Source: Owenia fusiformis
Lineage: Eukaryota; Annelida; Polychaeta; Sabellida; Oweniidae
Reading direction: 5' to 3'
Length of the DNA stretch: 64,000 nucleotides
NCBI GenBank assembly: GCA_903813345.2
Contig: CAIIXF020000001.1
Location: 52,469,885-52,533,884, forward strand
The notes beneath the pieces were generated by a model. It was given only the letters and a program-made list of their open reading frames with translations, was not told where the DNA came from and did not search any database. Position numbers and translations under genes: made by a program. This document shows positions 1 through 12,399 of the stretch, piece by piece. Each line of letters begins with the position of its first letter. Within the stretch, counting starts at the first letter, position 1.

Positions 1-1150
1 GATTGGAAGCCGTTTTTCAAACTCGATACTCCGTTACTCGACGTAGATCAAATTTGAATTAATAATACTCATATTTTGAAGACTAGAACTGCCAAGGAAG
101 CTTGAATATTACCATGATATGCGTAATGTCCATCTTTAACGAAATACAATTTGATGAGTGATAATGGTCGGCGGTACACTGAATTGCATGTTGGGTTGCA
201 TATTTCTAATTAAATTAAATTGTTTCTGTCTCAACAATAAAAATAAACTATTGTATTAAAAATGATCAAGAATATATAAAATTTGAAAAATAGGGTGAAG
301 TAAGGGACCATATTTGGTTCAACTTGTTAACTCCCTATATTAGTGACACTGTCTAACGAAATCGATATCAGGCTAAATTAATTTGATACAATTGAACATG
401 AAAATATTGGTACTATATTGGTATACATGTATACAGGTACGATTTCCTGTATTGATGTCTCTCTGTGTATGACAAATAAGTCGAATGAATTCCATTGTAA
501 AATGAAAATCAGGAAAAAAATGCAAGTAGGACTGGGTTGGATCGGACGACTTTGGTTACCACAAAATGTTATATTGTCCTCTATGGGGATCTACAGTTCA
601 TGTCTAAAACTGATCCCTATTAGAGGGCAAAAATTATCATCCTTTACATTATCTTTTGCGAAAATGATAAAAGCACCACATGACTCACTAATAATTCTCG
701 AGTTATGATGAAGTCATACGTAAATATCATTAAGTCACCATATTACGACATTAAAAAGGTAAAAATCAAAACTTACATATTTTAGATTATAGTAGCTTTC
801 TTAGTTTTCATAGTAATTTTCAAAAATAACTTCATCCCCCATAGCGGACTAATCTTCCAATCTTACTAAGTGAGTAGTAAGTAGGCAATAATTCACTTTT
901 GTACTCCGCACCTGTTTTAAGATACGCTGTACAATATTAGCTATTACGTTAGAAAATACATGAATAAGTAACACGTCAAAAACACGTCATACCTGTATTT
1001 ATGTGCGTGATTGGTAGATAGTCGCTGTAATCCTACTTAGGCCAAATTGATTTTAGTATGTCCTGGCGAGAGATTGTCCAAGTCTAAATGTCCCACGAGG
1101 GGATGACTGTGGATATATATTCTTTGCTGTCCAATTAAAGAACCTACAAA
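1..1150. other. Intergenic AT-rich DNA, no gene seen
   Basis: No open frame here has splice-site support, a signal peptide or a recognisable domain. I see no long inverted or tandem repeat. It is read as ordinary intergenic sequence. Confidence 0.5.
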
Positions 1151-1156
1151 CACAAC

Positions 1157-1297
1157 GTTGAAGCCACTTGTTGAATTAACAATAAATTGTGCCACAGTTC
1201 AAGTAGATGTAATGTTAAAATTACTTGATGTACAAAGTGTTCAAATAGACGAATGTTGACTAGAGTTAAGTGCTTCCTATTTAAAATATGACGAACC
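1157..1297. repeat. Dispersed repeat, partner of 21541-21670
   Basis: About 140 bp align in direct orientation with 21541-21670. Shared blocks include GTGCCACAGTTCAAGT, AAAATTACTTGATGTACAAA and GTGCTTCCTATTTAAAATAT. The two copies differ by many substitutions and small indels, so this is an old dispersed repeat or a remnant of a larger duplication. A weaker second match (around 2460-2580 and 23320-23440) lies at similar relative spacing. There is no coding signal. Confidence 0.65.
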
Positions 1298-2626
1298 ACT
1301 CCACTCCAAACACACTTGTAATAATCATTTTGCTCATATGTCAATTTTTTGTTCAAGTTGGTATTTTACTTGCGCATATGGGGATTTATTGTTTCAAATT
1401 GATTTTGATTTCAATTAGATTGTTAGAAACAATGTACACATATTAAACACCCTTTTCGTTAGTATAGGTAGTAGTATGTAGTATTTATAAGCAAATCATG
1501 TTTGAATGAATATATTATATATATCATAACTATGGAAACGGTACCTTTCAAAGGATGAACAGTCCAACCAAATCGATAACAGTCTATGTCAGATCATTAA
1601 TTAAGAAAGCAATTTCTGAATGCTTTTCTAAGTAAAAAAGTAACACTTCAAAATTAGTTTTGTTAATCAATGACGCCATCAAATATAAACTGGACGTTTT
1701 CCAAGTGAACGTCCACTTATTACATGAAGATGTCACTGAAAATAACCAAATATGTTATTTATTTTGAGACGCAATGTGAATCAGAAAATTCTATTTTGAC
1801 CCGTTCTTGTTGATGTTCATTGACGTCATAGGCTATATATCAATATGTACAAATGTCCCTTGTCATTCACAAAGTGCTACAATGGAAGATAAAATAAAAC
1901 TAAAATAATAAAGTTTATTCTAGTAATGTTTAAATGCAATAACCTGTGTCAAAATGGCACTAGAAATGTCGTAAAAATAATCTTAAAGTCTCTTCAGGTT
2001 ATACTTCTAGAAAAGTGTATCAGTAACTAAAGAATTTGGTCCGTATGGCCTAGATACAACTAAAATGAATTAGAGCTCAACGTTTGTGAAATCATTCTTC
2101 CTGAAAATCAATTTTATAAAAGAGTTGTTACATAGCTCAGCTCATGGCGCATCGGCAAATATGTGAAACATGCCTTGGTTAAAAAACTTGCTCCCTAAAA
2201 CGGTGCTTGATAAATGTGACATCATCGCGCTTAGGTGAAATGTAAAAGAGCCATTTGATTTGAAAGAAATCGAATGTGATGACCATCTTGCTTCCGTGGC
2301 CGTTTTGCCCCAGGCTCCTCTATAAAGATAAGTGCAAACCAAACACACTTATAACTTTTCAAGGACGTGGCAAAAACAGCTTTGTTAGCCTTGACTTTTT
2401 ATCAAATGTAAAGTTCATTATCACTGTTCTTCGAAGAATGATTTCAATTCACTCTTGTGGTTTCGATGTCAACTCAAGGGTCTCGAGTATTTACAAAATC
2501 TTTTTTTAGCAAGATGATCATTGTCACTCTTTTTCAAAATATTCTCCCCGTGTGGCCATTTAAACGCAATTTATCTCACTTAGATACTAGCCTGTCTAGA
2601 TTTTTGTGTCAGAGATCCTGTATTGT

Positions 2627-3754
2627 TTAAAGGCCCTGTGAAAAGTTTAGACCACTTATGATTTTATATTGGAATCGTATATATGACGTGCACGGACCTG
2701 GGGACAATTCGGGAAATGCGGGCTTATCTCAGCTTTGAACGTTAATCTCTGCCTTATTTAAAAAGCCAACTATGTGTTTTACATATCATTTTGAAGTATT
2801 TTTTATTCCCATTTCAATGAAATTATTTTTCCTTCAAAATTTTGATGGGATCCAACACATTTTTAAAGTTAAATATACTCCGACATCGTCAAATACGCTG
2901 TAAGACGTAACACTTTACGCTTACAGGGCTCGTTGAAATTGAGATAACTTTTGAAATAATGATCAAAATCCCACTTAAATTTCACAATTTATTCAATGGA
3001 ACATTTGCATTTATGACGTCACAATTGCTTAACGGCTACATTTCAAATTATCTTATACGAACGCTTTTAAAATTTTCAAAATTGTGTAAGGTTTTGAAGG
3101 CGAATGGGACGAGCAATAAGTTTACCTTCATTTAACCTTCTGATTTAGGTCTGATTTGAAAGAAAATTTAACTGCACAATATTGTCATGGCGAAATTTAC
3201 AAAACAATAACCGGTTTGTTTATTTTGCAAATAATATCAAAATAAGAGCTGGTTTTCGAGACTTGAAAAAATGTGACGCATCGATTTTTTACCACAAATT
3301 CCATACATATCAATTTTTACTAACGCCCCAAGTGGATTTCTTGACCGTTTTTCAAAATCCAAAAACATTTTAGAAATATTGTCCTCGAGATCTTGCTACC
3401 CTGTAAATTTTGTAATGATTTGATAAGGATAACGTATTTTATTTTTAGGTTGACTAAACTTGTAAAAAATGTGACGCTTGTCGTTTTTGACGTTGTAAGG
3501 CTGTTTGCGCCCTATTCTGCTCATTGTTTTGTTTTGTTTTTTTGACGCCATAATGTTACGCTAATTGTCCCCAGTTTCGTGCGACGTGTAATACCCTTTT
3601 TTTGCATTTAAAACAGTGGTGTTTGAACATTACTTTTAAAATATTGGATTCAGGTTCTTTTTAAAATAGTTAATGGAATGGGGTTCATATGCAAATCTTC
3701 TAGTAATATTTGAATGATAAAACTCATTTTTCAAACTTTGCATGGGGCCTTTAT
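2627..3754. mobile_element. TIR element, TTAA-type family B, copy 1
   Basis: The left end reads TTAAAGGCCCTGTGAAAAG. The right end, reverse-complemented, reads ATAAAGGCCCCATGCAAAG, giving imperfect terminal inverted repeats. The same termini bound a second copy at 59707-60520, where both flanks are intact TTAA; here the right TTAA has decayed to TTAT. TTAA targets are typical of piggyBac and Kolobok superfamilies. No transposase frame is visible, so it is non-autonomous. Confidence 0.65.
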
Positions 3755-4436
3755 GACATATCATGCTTGTAGCAACCAAAAATCGTGTTTCGAGTATCAA
3801 ACTTCACTTGTCATGATCATCGATATCTCGTGATATCATCATCTACTATTCATCTACTTTGTTTCTAGTCTATGATGAAGATCGTCTGTTGACCTTTCAA
3901 GTGGTATTGGAGTAGGTTTGATGAGTTAAAATATTTGTTGCATTCAATATTGGCAATGCATGTATATCTGGTCATGCACATTATTGCAAGTGATTTTAGA
4001 CTGTCATACCTTTCACCATGAGTACTTTCTGGCCATAAATATGTAGTGTTTTTTTATTCAAGTGAAGTCCCCATAATGATAAAATATTAATGGAACATTT
4101 CGAAAAATTATGTATAGGGATCCCATGTCAGCATATTTTTTAAATAATGAACCAATTTACTAAAGAGGATCTTTTTCTGATTTTACGCAAATACCATCTG
4201 GGGCAACCGCAAGATACAGGTGGAGGTTTAATCATCTCTGCTGGGGGCACCTTCCAAAATGAAAATCGGATATAGTTTGGAGCATGGGCCGATGTCCGAG
4301 GTTGTCCAGGATTGTCCGGTGAAAATAACTCCCTTGACGTCGAATTTATCCGGCAAGTATGGCAAGCTTAACGTAACGATTCACTATTGAATTGATTAAT
4401 AGATGGAAGCCTAATGCGAGCTCAATTCCAACTAAA
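3755..4436. other. Intergenic, no feature recognised
   Basis: AT-rich sequence between two TTAA-flanked elements. No supported gene or repeat was seen. Confidence 0.4.
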
Positions 4437-4702
4437 TTAAAGGCCCACTTCGCGTATTTTCAATGTTTTGGGGCAAAATTAATACTTTTATTTAAATTCC
4501 ATAGAATGTCTAATGTATTGATAAGAACCAAGAACCCTATCTTTCATTTGACACCAACAACAGCTCAAATGGACCATATCAAAGCTTACAATGAATAATC
4601 AAAAAAATATTTTCGATCTGTCAAGCTTTATATATCAAGTTTTTATCAATATCATTAAAAGATGGCGAAGTTGTTTGTATTACATGATACATTCATTTTT
4701 TA

Positions 4703-5984
4703 TGTCCCCCCCACATAGTGTTGGGCCATATTGTCGGCCTAGGCGCGTCCGACTGTCTGTCCGTCCGTCCGTCCGTCCGTACGTCCGGGAGTTTTCTCCA
4801 AAACCGCTACAGATATCACCTTCAAATTTTCAGGGATAACTTATGAGTGCATATAGATGTGGATGAAAAAATTTAACTCGAAACCTACTTCCTGTCGGTC
4901 ATTTTGAAGCCAAATGCTAAAATTCTTTTCTGCAAACTTTAAGAAAAACGGCTCCACAGTTGCTTTTAAAACTTTAACATCTTGTTCAGCTCACTTCATT
5001 CTACATCTGATTAGGTTTTGGACCTGTTAGCTCAGTCATGTCAGTCTTAAGAAAAGTTAGCGCGCGATAATACTTTGTATCATATTGAATGGTGTTTTTG
5101 AGTTTTCATACTTTAACTATTTAGTTGCTTTATAAATAATTTCAGATGTACTTTAATTTGTTGTAAAAGCCTATTTTATTGTTAACAGTAGTTATATGTG
5201 ATAATTTTGTAAAAAGAAATCAGCAAAAACTCATCACGACTTTTTTATTGTCTGCCATTTTGGATTTTTCGGTCCTAAAACTGTTCGGTGGATCAATTTC
5301 AAATTTTCAGGGATGATTCTTAGTATAAAAATCTAGATCTCATTAGTTTTTTGGCATTCAGGGTAAACGTCAAGGCAGCCATTTTGGATTTTCCGACCTA
5401 AAATCTTGTCTGTAAAGTCTTGTCTACGCGTTTTCAGGTGAACCGTTTGGTAGATCAATTTCAAATTTTCAGGGATGATTCTTAGTATGTAAAATCTAGA
5501 ACTGATTAGTTTTTTGGCATTCTGGGTAAATGTCAAGGCAGCCATTTTGGATTTTCCGTCCTAAAATCTTGTCTGTAAAGTCTTGTCTACGCATTTCCAG
5601 TTGGACTGTTCTGTAGATCAATTTCAAATTTTCAGGGATGATGCTTAGTATGAAAATCTAGATCTGATTAGTTTTTTAGCATTCTGCGTGAATGTTAAGG
5701 CAGCCATTTTGGATTTTCTGTCCTAAAATCTTGTCTGTAAAGTCTTGTCTACCCGTTTTCAGGTGAACCGTTTGGTAGATCAATTTCATATTTTCAGGGA
5801 TGATTCTTAGTATGAAAATCTAAATCTGACTAATTTTTGGGCATTCTGGGTAAATTTTAAGGTGGCCATTTTGGATTTTCCGTCCTCAAATTGTGTTGGT
5901 AAAGTCTTGTCTACTCATTTTCAGGATAACCATTTGACGGGATCACCCATTGGTGGGGACATTTTGTACACATTTGTGTTCTTG
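4703..5984. mobile_element. Insertion nested in MITE family A, with internal satellite
   Basis: The boundaries come from comparison with the empty site in the 45554-46054 copy: the host TTTTTATAGAAG is split with a duplicated TA (4701-4702 and 5985-5986). The left part starts TGTCCCCCCCACATAG and contains a (GTCC)n microsatellite near 4756-4790. The right part contains GGTGGGGACAT, a rough inverse of the left end. A ~162-bp tandem array fills the interior. A TA target duplication is typical of Tc1/mariner elements. No transposase is seen. Confidence 0.6.
5255..5935. repeat. Tandem repeat, ~162-bp period, about four units
   Basis: The landmark CCATTTTGGATTTT recurs at about 5255, 5379, 5542, 5704 and 5866. 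The full-unit spacings are 163, 162 and 162 bp; the first unit is shortened to ~124 bp. Each unit also repeats ATCAATTTCAAATTTTCAGG and AAAATCTTGTCTGTAAAGTC. It lies wholly inside the nested insertion. Confidence 0.85.
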
Positions 5985-6251
5985 TATAGAAGTGTAGCCA
6001 TCTTTTTAATCAAAAGTAATTAAAAACATGCACTTTGTTTAGCATGTGCATGCATGTCTAATGATCTCTGAACGTCAAATGCTTTTTTTCTATGTGAGTT
6101 ATTTTTTCTTGGTTCAATATTAAAGCAAATCAAACTTTGCTTCATATTTGAGCGAGTGTGTGAGTAATATGTTTCAATGACATTTTTTCTTTTTTCTTCT
6201 AAATTAAGTATAGTGCGGACCTTTAAGTATAATATATAGTTAATTAGTTAA

Positions 6252-6410
6252 GGAATAAATAATGATAGGCCATTCAATATGGTGAAATTCAGCACGAGTT
6301 GGACAGAATGTCGTACAAAGCACGAACCGAAGGTGAGTGCATTTGTACTGACATTCTGTCCAACGAGTGCTGAATTTCACCATATTGAATGGCCTATCAT
6401 TATTTATTCC
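6252..6410. mobile_element. Short foldback element (near-perfect hairpin)
   Basis: The left arm starts GGAATAAATAATGATAGG and continues through GGTGAAATTCAGCAC and GGACAGAATGTC. The right arm is its reverse complement, ending CCTATCATTATTTATTCC. The arms are about 65-70 bp with a loop of ~20 bp. This is a foldback MITE or a hairpin-forming repeat unit; no coding potential. Confidence 0.85.
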
Positions 6411-7480
6411 GATTCAAACATATAAAAAATGAAAACATTGTTCAGAGAATTGGGGATTGGAGCTACATGAGATACACCAAACTCGAGCTCGCTGTTATTT
6501 TCGCCATTCCAAGGTGTGACGTCACAATGCAAATACAATGCGTAGATTCCCGGATGATTGGATAGAGCACGGTCGTGCATCTATGGAGAATTAGAGAACG
6601 TTCTATATTGGCTATGCTGCATTCTGATTGGTTGAGAAATTCAATTAGAGCACGGTCATGTTTGAATTGAGCATTAAACACTTAGTAGAGCAAATCAAAC
6701 TTTTCAAAAAGGCCTTAGTTCAGGTTTAATGTCCTGTTTAAGAAACCCTACTCTTAATATTGTTAGTAAATGGATTCTACCACTACTCTCCCACGTGAAA
6801 TATACTTGAAACTCGATCAACCGGCCAATCAACTTGAGTTCTTCTTAGAGAATGAGGATTATAGCAAGAGTATAATCCTGCATATCTATGATTGACGATT
6901 TTGCAATTTTTTCCTTAAACTGGTCGGGAAAATTAACCAAACACATTTTCTTTTCCCAGGAAATCATCCGTCAGAATCCATTGAAATGTTGGAGAATATT
7001 CTTGTAAAATAGCGTCACCTTAAGACTAATAAATTTTCCTGGAAAACTGTTTTTACTGGGCAATTTAAAAAACATTCTTGCATATTTTCATACAATTAAA
7101 ACTTTGTAGTTTTTATGAGTTAAGACAGTAAACCAATTTGTACAGTAACCAATATTCCATATGTTATGAGCAAAGCTGTAATCTTATACCACAAATAAAA
7201 AATGCAACATTTACGTTTCGAATAATGAATATATCTATTTTTATTTCCGATACAAGGTCTGTAACTTCCAATATTACAATTGTATTTGATGATTCGTCAA
7301 GAGTAAGAAGATATTGTGCACAACAAAACGTGGAACATTTTCATTATTGGACGTTATTATTCCCACTATAAATTGAATGACAATTATGAAATGCCAGAAA
7401 AAATATAAATAGCTACAAAATGTCAATATACTAGTTCACTATGTTCTGTTACAAATTATAAACAAGGCATTAACATAAAA
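6411..7480. other. Intergenic with a dispersed repeat fragment
   Basis: Most of this stretch shows nothing recognisable. The part around 6590-6660 (GGCTATGCTGCATTCTGATT) is found inverted at about 48530-48600 in an intron of the CUB gene, so it is a dispersed repeat. No gene is supported. Confidence 0.45.
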
Positions 7481-7481
7481 C

Positions 7482-7560
7482 TGTCACTCCATGCCATTTG
7501 TTACAGACGCCGGCCGCCGAACGCTGTTACAGACGCCGGATATTTGGAGACTATAAAAAT
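7482..7560. mobile_element. Partial copy of TGTCAC-type mini-element
   Basis: It contains ATTTGTTACAGACGCCG, shared with the complete copies at 41768-41881 and 47534-47657. The right-hand inverted end (GGTGGTGACA) is not present, so the copy is truncated. Confidence 0.5.
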
Positions 7561-7976
7561 GATTAACGAGATTGATTAATGAGATCTAGAACATTTTGAA
7601 ACATAAATGGATTCATTTAGAATTAACCATTTGGCTCCCAGAGCATATTTCTTGTACATGCCATTTAAATATCTGGAACTAACATGTAAAATCCGTTATT
7701 AAAAATGTTCCAATTTTCATTATCTCGCCTCCTGTTTGTACTATCATGCAGCTGCGTACTTTTAATAAATGATCCTATAAAAGCTGTTCGAGTAGTATGA
7801 TATTTCCAGTTCTCGGCCTATGTATTTTTCTTACTAGCGCTAACCACCAAGAACCTGAAAAATAGAAATAGAACCTTCGTTGAATACCACTCAGAGAAAA
7901 AGTTTTGTTTTGGCCAACTATTTAACATGCGCTGAACAAGGTTTTGATCTGACAGCCATTCGGGTCATATCTATAT

Positions 7977-8168
7977 CACAGGTGGGAATCAAACAGCACT
8001 CTCCTGCAAGAACCTTTCACCGCATGATCCAGTAAAAAGTCGTCAAAACTTGTAAGTGCATCGACCTAGCTTATTCTTGTTGATAGTATTCATGCTAGCG
8101 GAATGAGTGAATAGGGTAGCCGCTAACAGTGGTTCTAGCAGGAGAGTGCTGTTTTATACCTACCTGTG
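7977..8168. repeat. Inverted repeat, ~38-bp arms
   Basis: CACAGGTGGGAATCAAACAG and the following CACTCTCCTGC are repeated in inverse orientation ending at 8168 (GCAGGAGAGTGCTGTTTTAT then ACCTGTG). The loop is ~115 bp. Probably a foldback MITE. Confidence 0.7.
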
Positions 8169-8670
8169 TAATGCTGATCTTGCTACTTTTGATAAGTATA
8201 GATGGCAGCGCCAGTGTTCGAGGTTTGGAGCCTACACTTAGTATTTTTAATACTTCATACACAGACGACAGACAGGAAGTGAACAGTGAATATACATATC
8301 GAATAAGAACTATTAAGAGCTTTTGCCCATATGTTTTATTACTGGTTGACTTTATGTAGTGCTCTTAATTTCAATGGTGTTTAAATGATGATTCAAAATC
8401 AAATCAATTTGTTTCATTCGTATAATATATTGATACATAAGTTCCAGTGAAGTTATTGTTCGAGAAAGAAATATTTTAATTTTATAACTAAAACCATAGA
8501 CAATTACAAAAATGGTATGATGCATTTTAATGAAATTTGGAAAATGTTTGTAAAGGAAAAAATACTTTTAAAAAAGGTTTAAAATTCAAATTACGGTTTT
8601 GCGGGACGTAGTGGTTAGTGGTATACCAAAACCTTTGGGTAAGACTAGTGTTGCGAAAGTCTTCATTTCT

Positions 8671-8790
8671 GAAGCCACATTTCTAGATGTACTGTTACAT
8701 GTAAATTTCAAATATGACATCGCTTTTTGGCTGATTTTTGAATATTTAATGATGTAAAAAAGACTATTTCTCCTCGCATCTAGTCTATTC
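8671..8790. repeat. Dispersed repeat, partner of 20370-20485
   Basis: About 120 bp align directly with 20370-20485. Shared blocks include ATTTCAAATATGACATC, AATATTTAATGA and CTCGCATCTAGTCTATT. It lies immediately 3' of the last recognised exon of the secreted-peptide gene, so it may be in its 3' UTR or intron. Confidence 0.6.
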
Positions 8791-9910
8791 AATTTACACA
8801 CACGAGTTTACACATTACCTGAGTTTCTGCATCCTGATTTCCAGTGCCATCTAATGACCGTTTAAATCTCCATGCGTTCATATTTAAACCGCAATGGCAT
8901 GATGTCGGGTGCCCGTGTGGTCGTCTGAAGAAAGGTGTCAATGTTAACAATTTGATATTATTCCAGCAGACCTCATATTTTTACTATAGTAAACACATTT
9001 AGTGATAATTTTCTTCATCTTTTAATCTCTTTATTTTTAATCCTAAAGTTTCAAAGTAATATCAAAAAGTGAATACAATATAAATAATACTTTTTACTTC
9101 CACATTATTTGGATTATAAAATCATCAATTTTCTCTAACAAGAATCAATATATAAATATTAAATATGTCGGAATTGAAATGTAAAAATGTAATTTTGAGG
9201 ATTATCAATACTTACGTTCAGTATAATCATTATCCAGAATGATAATATTCGTGAATCGATGAAGTAATTGTTATCATTTTAATAATTTTATATAATTATT
9301 ACCAATTAAAAGGTTTTATAATTAAGAATGACATTATGTTCGAATAATATAAACTTAGAATCGGGAACTAATTTTGGTTGTCATGGTGGCAATAATGTTA
9401 CTCTTACTTGATGTATCCAATACAGCGTAGAAAATTTAGTGTTAGCATTGATCTAAAGGTATAAACCTTTGCTGCTAGAAATGCGTGAATAGACCAACAA
9501 CTTTTTTTGAAGGTCAACATTTCCAAATATTTTTTCAAATAATTTTTAAAGTCATGATAAATAATATTTGGATGATGAAACAATATTTTCAAACTTTGCA
9601 TGAAAATCATTTTTCAGAAATCAATTTTATTGAACCAATCAAAATCTGCGACACTGTAATGCACTTGTGCATAGCCACATTGGATGTGAAACAACACCTT
9701 CAATGGAAATTGACAATGGTTATAAAAAGGCTGCAGACATTAGGGTTAATCATATTTGCAATTAATAATGTAAATGTCGAAGGATGTACTTACGCACACA
9801 ACCTTCTGCATACATGGGCTGGTGGCCCTCGTTTAAACCTTTGATTTCCATCTATGGTAGACAACACACTTGAAATCACTATCAATGCAAGGATGATGTA
9901 GACTTTCATG
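8789..9910 (-). CDS. Secreted cysteine-peptide precursor with two furin sites
   Basis: Two coding exons are joined in phase: 9909-9794 (ATG directly after acceptor TTATTTCAG, implying an upstream 5' UTR exon; donor GTAAGTAC) and an exon starting at 8924 (acceptor CTTTCTTCAG). Residues 1-21 form a signal peptide (MKVYIILALIVISSVLSTID, then G). Then come NQ, the furin site RFKR, a 30-residue peptide starting GPPAH and ending NAW, a second RFKR, and a SLDGTGNQDAETQ propeptide. The peptide has four cysteines spaced C-x3-C-x9-C-x-C, enough for two disulfides. Exon 2 either ends at a CAG/GTAATG donor at 8819 and continues to an exon I could not find, or is read on to a TGA at 8789-8791, which adds VMCKLVCVN with two more cysteines. 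The layout fits a peptide hormone, toxin-like or antimicrobial precursor. I do not recognise the family. Confidence 0.65.
8925..9793. other. Intron of the peptide-precursor gene
   Basis: GT-AG intron of 869 bp on the minus strand (donor GTAAGTAC, acceptor CTTTCTTCAG). It interrupts the alanine codon directly after the second cysteine of the mature peptide (phase 2). It is very AT-rich, with no element recognised. Confidence 0.6.
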
Positions 9911-11859
9911 CTGAAATAACACAATTGTATAATAAAAATAGTGAACTTAATTTCAAACTGTGTTATATACCACAAAGGAAGAGGTGCGATTATTGGCAAA
10001 TATCCCTATGGTCAAAATGAATCATTCTTAGGTGTAACATGAAGAATAAAATGTCATATAATACTTTGGAAAATATTAAAGTGCTCGGGCACACATAAGC
10101 TGAGATAGGGATCATTTCGTTCAGTAAGGTTGTATTGACTTACATTGGGCTGTGCACCATTGACTTAACATGAGGATATCAGCAGATCCCAATAGAGGCC
10201 ATTGGTTTCCATTGATTATCGAAATACCAAAAATACACTATGACCTGAATCGATTGCAAACTTAATAATTTCACAATATGACACAAATGGTTTATCTCAT
10301 CAAATGTGCAAACATGAAGTTTGCAATCGATTCAGGTCATACTTAAAATTAAAAAATTATACATTTTTTCATCATTTCTTCCCTACAAAATGGCTAAAGA
10401 AAAATGCTCCAAAAACAACTTTTACACTTATCAAATATCATACAAGTTTGTAAAACCAAAGATTATACTATTATATTTCATTATGTAGTAACATATTTGG
10501 ATAAGATGCAGGGGTGCGTAGGATGCAAATGGATTTTGACAGACACAAAAATACTTCCTGGTTTGGAATCTATGCATCTACACTTCATGATTGAATGATG
10601 ACCCTAATAAGTGGCCTATACATCAATGCAGTGCTGAATATAGGTCAACAAGATACTAGTGTGCATATAAATGTAATAATTGAAGCGGAATACTCATTTT
10701 GAAAAATCAGATGAATTATTTTTTTCCCATGGGGAGATCCCAATGGAGGGTGTATAAGGTCCTTTAACTTCATGATTTCATGTTCCGAAGTTTTATATGC
10801 GTGAACCAATTTTAGGAGCCGTGGAAATATTTCCTCAGATATATATCATCGAACGTTTTTTAGGCTATTAATTTCCTGGAAAATAATGCCCCGGGTATGA
10901 TATATGGCAAATGATAAAAGAGAGTCATATATATTACCAAAGTTATTTTCTCATGATATAAACATAACAATTCTCATAAAATAATCCAAGTAAAATCCCT
11001 AAAAAGATGAAATTATCTAACCAATTCTCCGAAAAATTCAAAGTTTGAGATTATTTTCTAAAAAGAGTACTAAGCCATCAGCTTCACCCCAAATTTTGGT
11101 TTTAGGTGTCATTGATTTCATTTGTGTCATCAAAGAATTACATATATAATGCCGAAATGATTATGTATATGAATCCTCGTGTACCTTAGAATAGAAGGAG
11201 GATGTTGGCTAGTGATTATGCTATCTTTGAATATATATACTTTGGTAAACTAAGATTTAGTGATTGAATATTTCAGTTACCATTGAAGTTTTTTCTCTTC
11301 ATTAGAATTGAAAAAAATCGTCGCCTTGATGAAAATCAATGATGGCTACCAAAATATATATATGGCTTCATTTTATGAGAAACAATTGAAACACTTGACT
11401 AAACTTTAACCCCCATAGTAGTTTTCCAATACATTACTGTCATATGAATTTTAATAACTGGTAGGCATTATGAAGACAGTGGTTCATGTCTTTGTATTGA
11501 TTCACATACGCTTTACAGGCCATTGGAATATATGGCAGTCATCTTTGGCATCTGTTCCTCCTGTTTTTTACCACCTTGCCACTTTACTTCCTGCAACGCA
11601 CCTACTGAAATCTTTAACAGTAGTTCTCTTTTTGTAGAATTCTTTAAAGGCATCATGATTGTTTATCATTTCACCCAACGCGTCATTGAGAGCAAGTAAA
11701 CATTCGTCAAAAGATTGTGGGCCGTCTACAGTTGCATTCCCATATTCCTCACAGGGGTTGCCATGGGGATGCCACCATGATCCATTTTGCTATCATTGAA
11801 TAGAGGGTTAAGTATATGCCTTATTAGAGGGAGCATCACTTCATAAACACAATTTTTCT
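9911..11859. other. Intergenic DNA upstream of the peptide gene
   Basis: This should hold the promoter and 5' UTR exon of the minus-strand peptide gene, but no core promoter element could be placed. The only clear structure is a 23-bp inverted repeat, ATGACCTGAATCGATTGCAA plus ACT, at 10240-10262 and 10318-10340. The rest is AT-rich and featureless by eye. Confidence 0.45.
10240..10340. repeat. Hairpin with 23-bp arms
   Basis: ATGACCTGAATCGATTGCAA plus ACT at 10240-10262 is repeated as an exact reverse complement at 10318-10340, with a 55-bp loop. It could be a small foldback remnant or a stem-forming RNA. No other support. Confidence 0.75.
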
Positions 11860-12399
11860 TTAAAGGCACACTATACTTATACTCTAAGAGCGAGGAGGAA
11901 AGTTCTTAATAAATGGAGTATAGTTGGTTTGGCAGCATTTTCAGTTAGGGGGAAGTCTTGGACGAGAATTCTACCTAGGTGATAGCTTCACAGAGTGGTA
12001 CATAATTCTATTTTTTCAGGGGTTAGCCCCCCACCCCCCAAAAACACCCCACCCCGGTAAAATAATTTTTTCATTCTCAACAACTTTAGATATCTTGATG
12101 TTTGTAAGTTACATACATAGACATTATATATATGAATCATTTGAAAAATAAATAATGCCAATCACTCCTACAGAATTTGAATAATAGTACAAAATGTGTA
12201 CCCTAGGGGGCAAATTCGTGACCCATTTTCTTACTATTTAGAGCCTCACTTTTCAATTAGACACTGGAAGACATTGGAAAAATTCATGTGAAGTGCCCAA
12301 TAGCAGGCCTATGAGCCCTGAAAGGTTCAAACTAATTTAATCAGTAGGAGCCAAGAAAAAATTGTTGATTTTTTGAACATTTTGACATTTTCGAGATGG

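Larger units (their letters stand above)
4437..6226. mobile_element. TTAA-flanked MITE family A, copy 1, split by an insertion
   Basis: The ends are TTAAAGGCCCACTTCGCG and the inverse of TATAGTGCGGACCTTTAA. Its two halves (4437-4702 and 5985-6226) match the uninterrupted copy at 45554-46054 from end to end. The 1.28-kb block between them is therefore a later insertion. TIR AGGCCCACT next to TTAA fits a piggyBac/Kolobok-type non-autonomous element. A third copy is at 11860-18074, in inverse orientation. Confidence 0.8.

Noticed and set aside
4591-4839. Frame with RRVRLSVRPSVRPYVREF
   Set aside because: It is a translation of a (GTCC)n/(CCGT)n microsatellite within a transposon. The frame at 35458-35694 is rejected for the same reason.
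9485-9844. 119-codon plus-strand frame
   Set aside because: It is antisense to the intron and first coding exon of the peptide gene, which has a signal peptide and in-phase splice sites. The plus frame has no recognisable feature.
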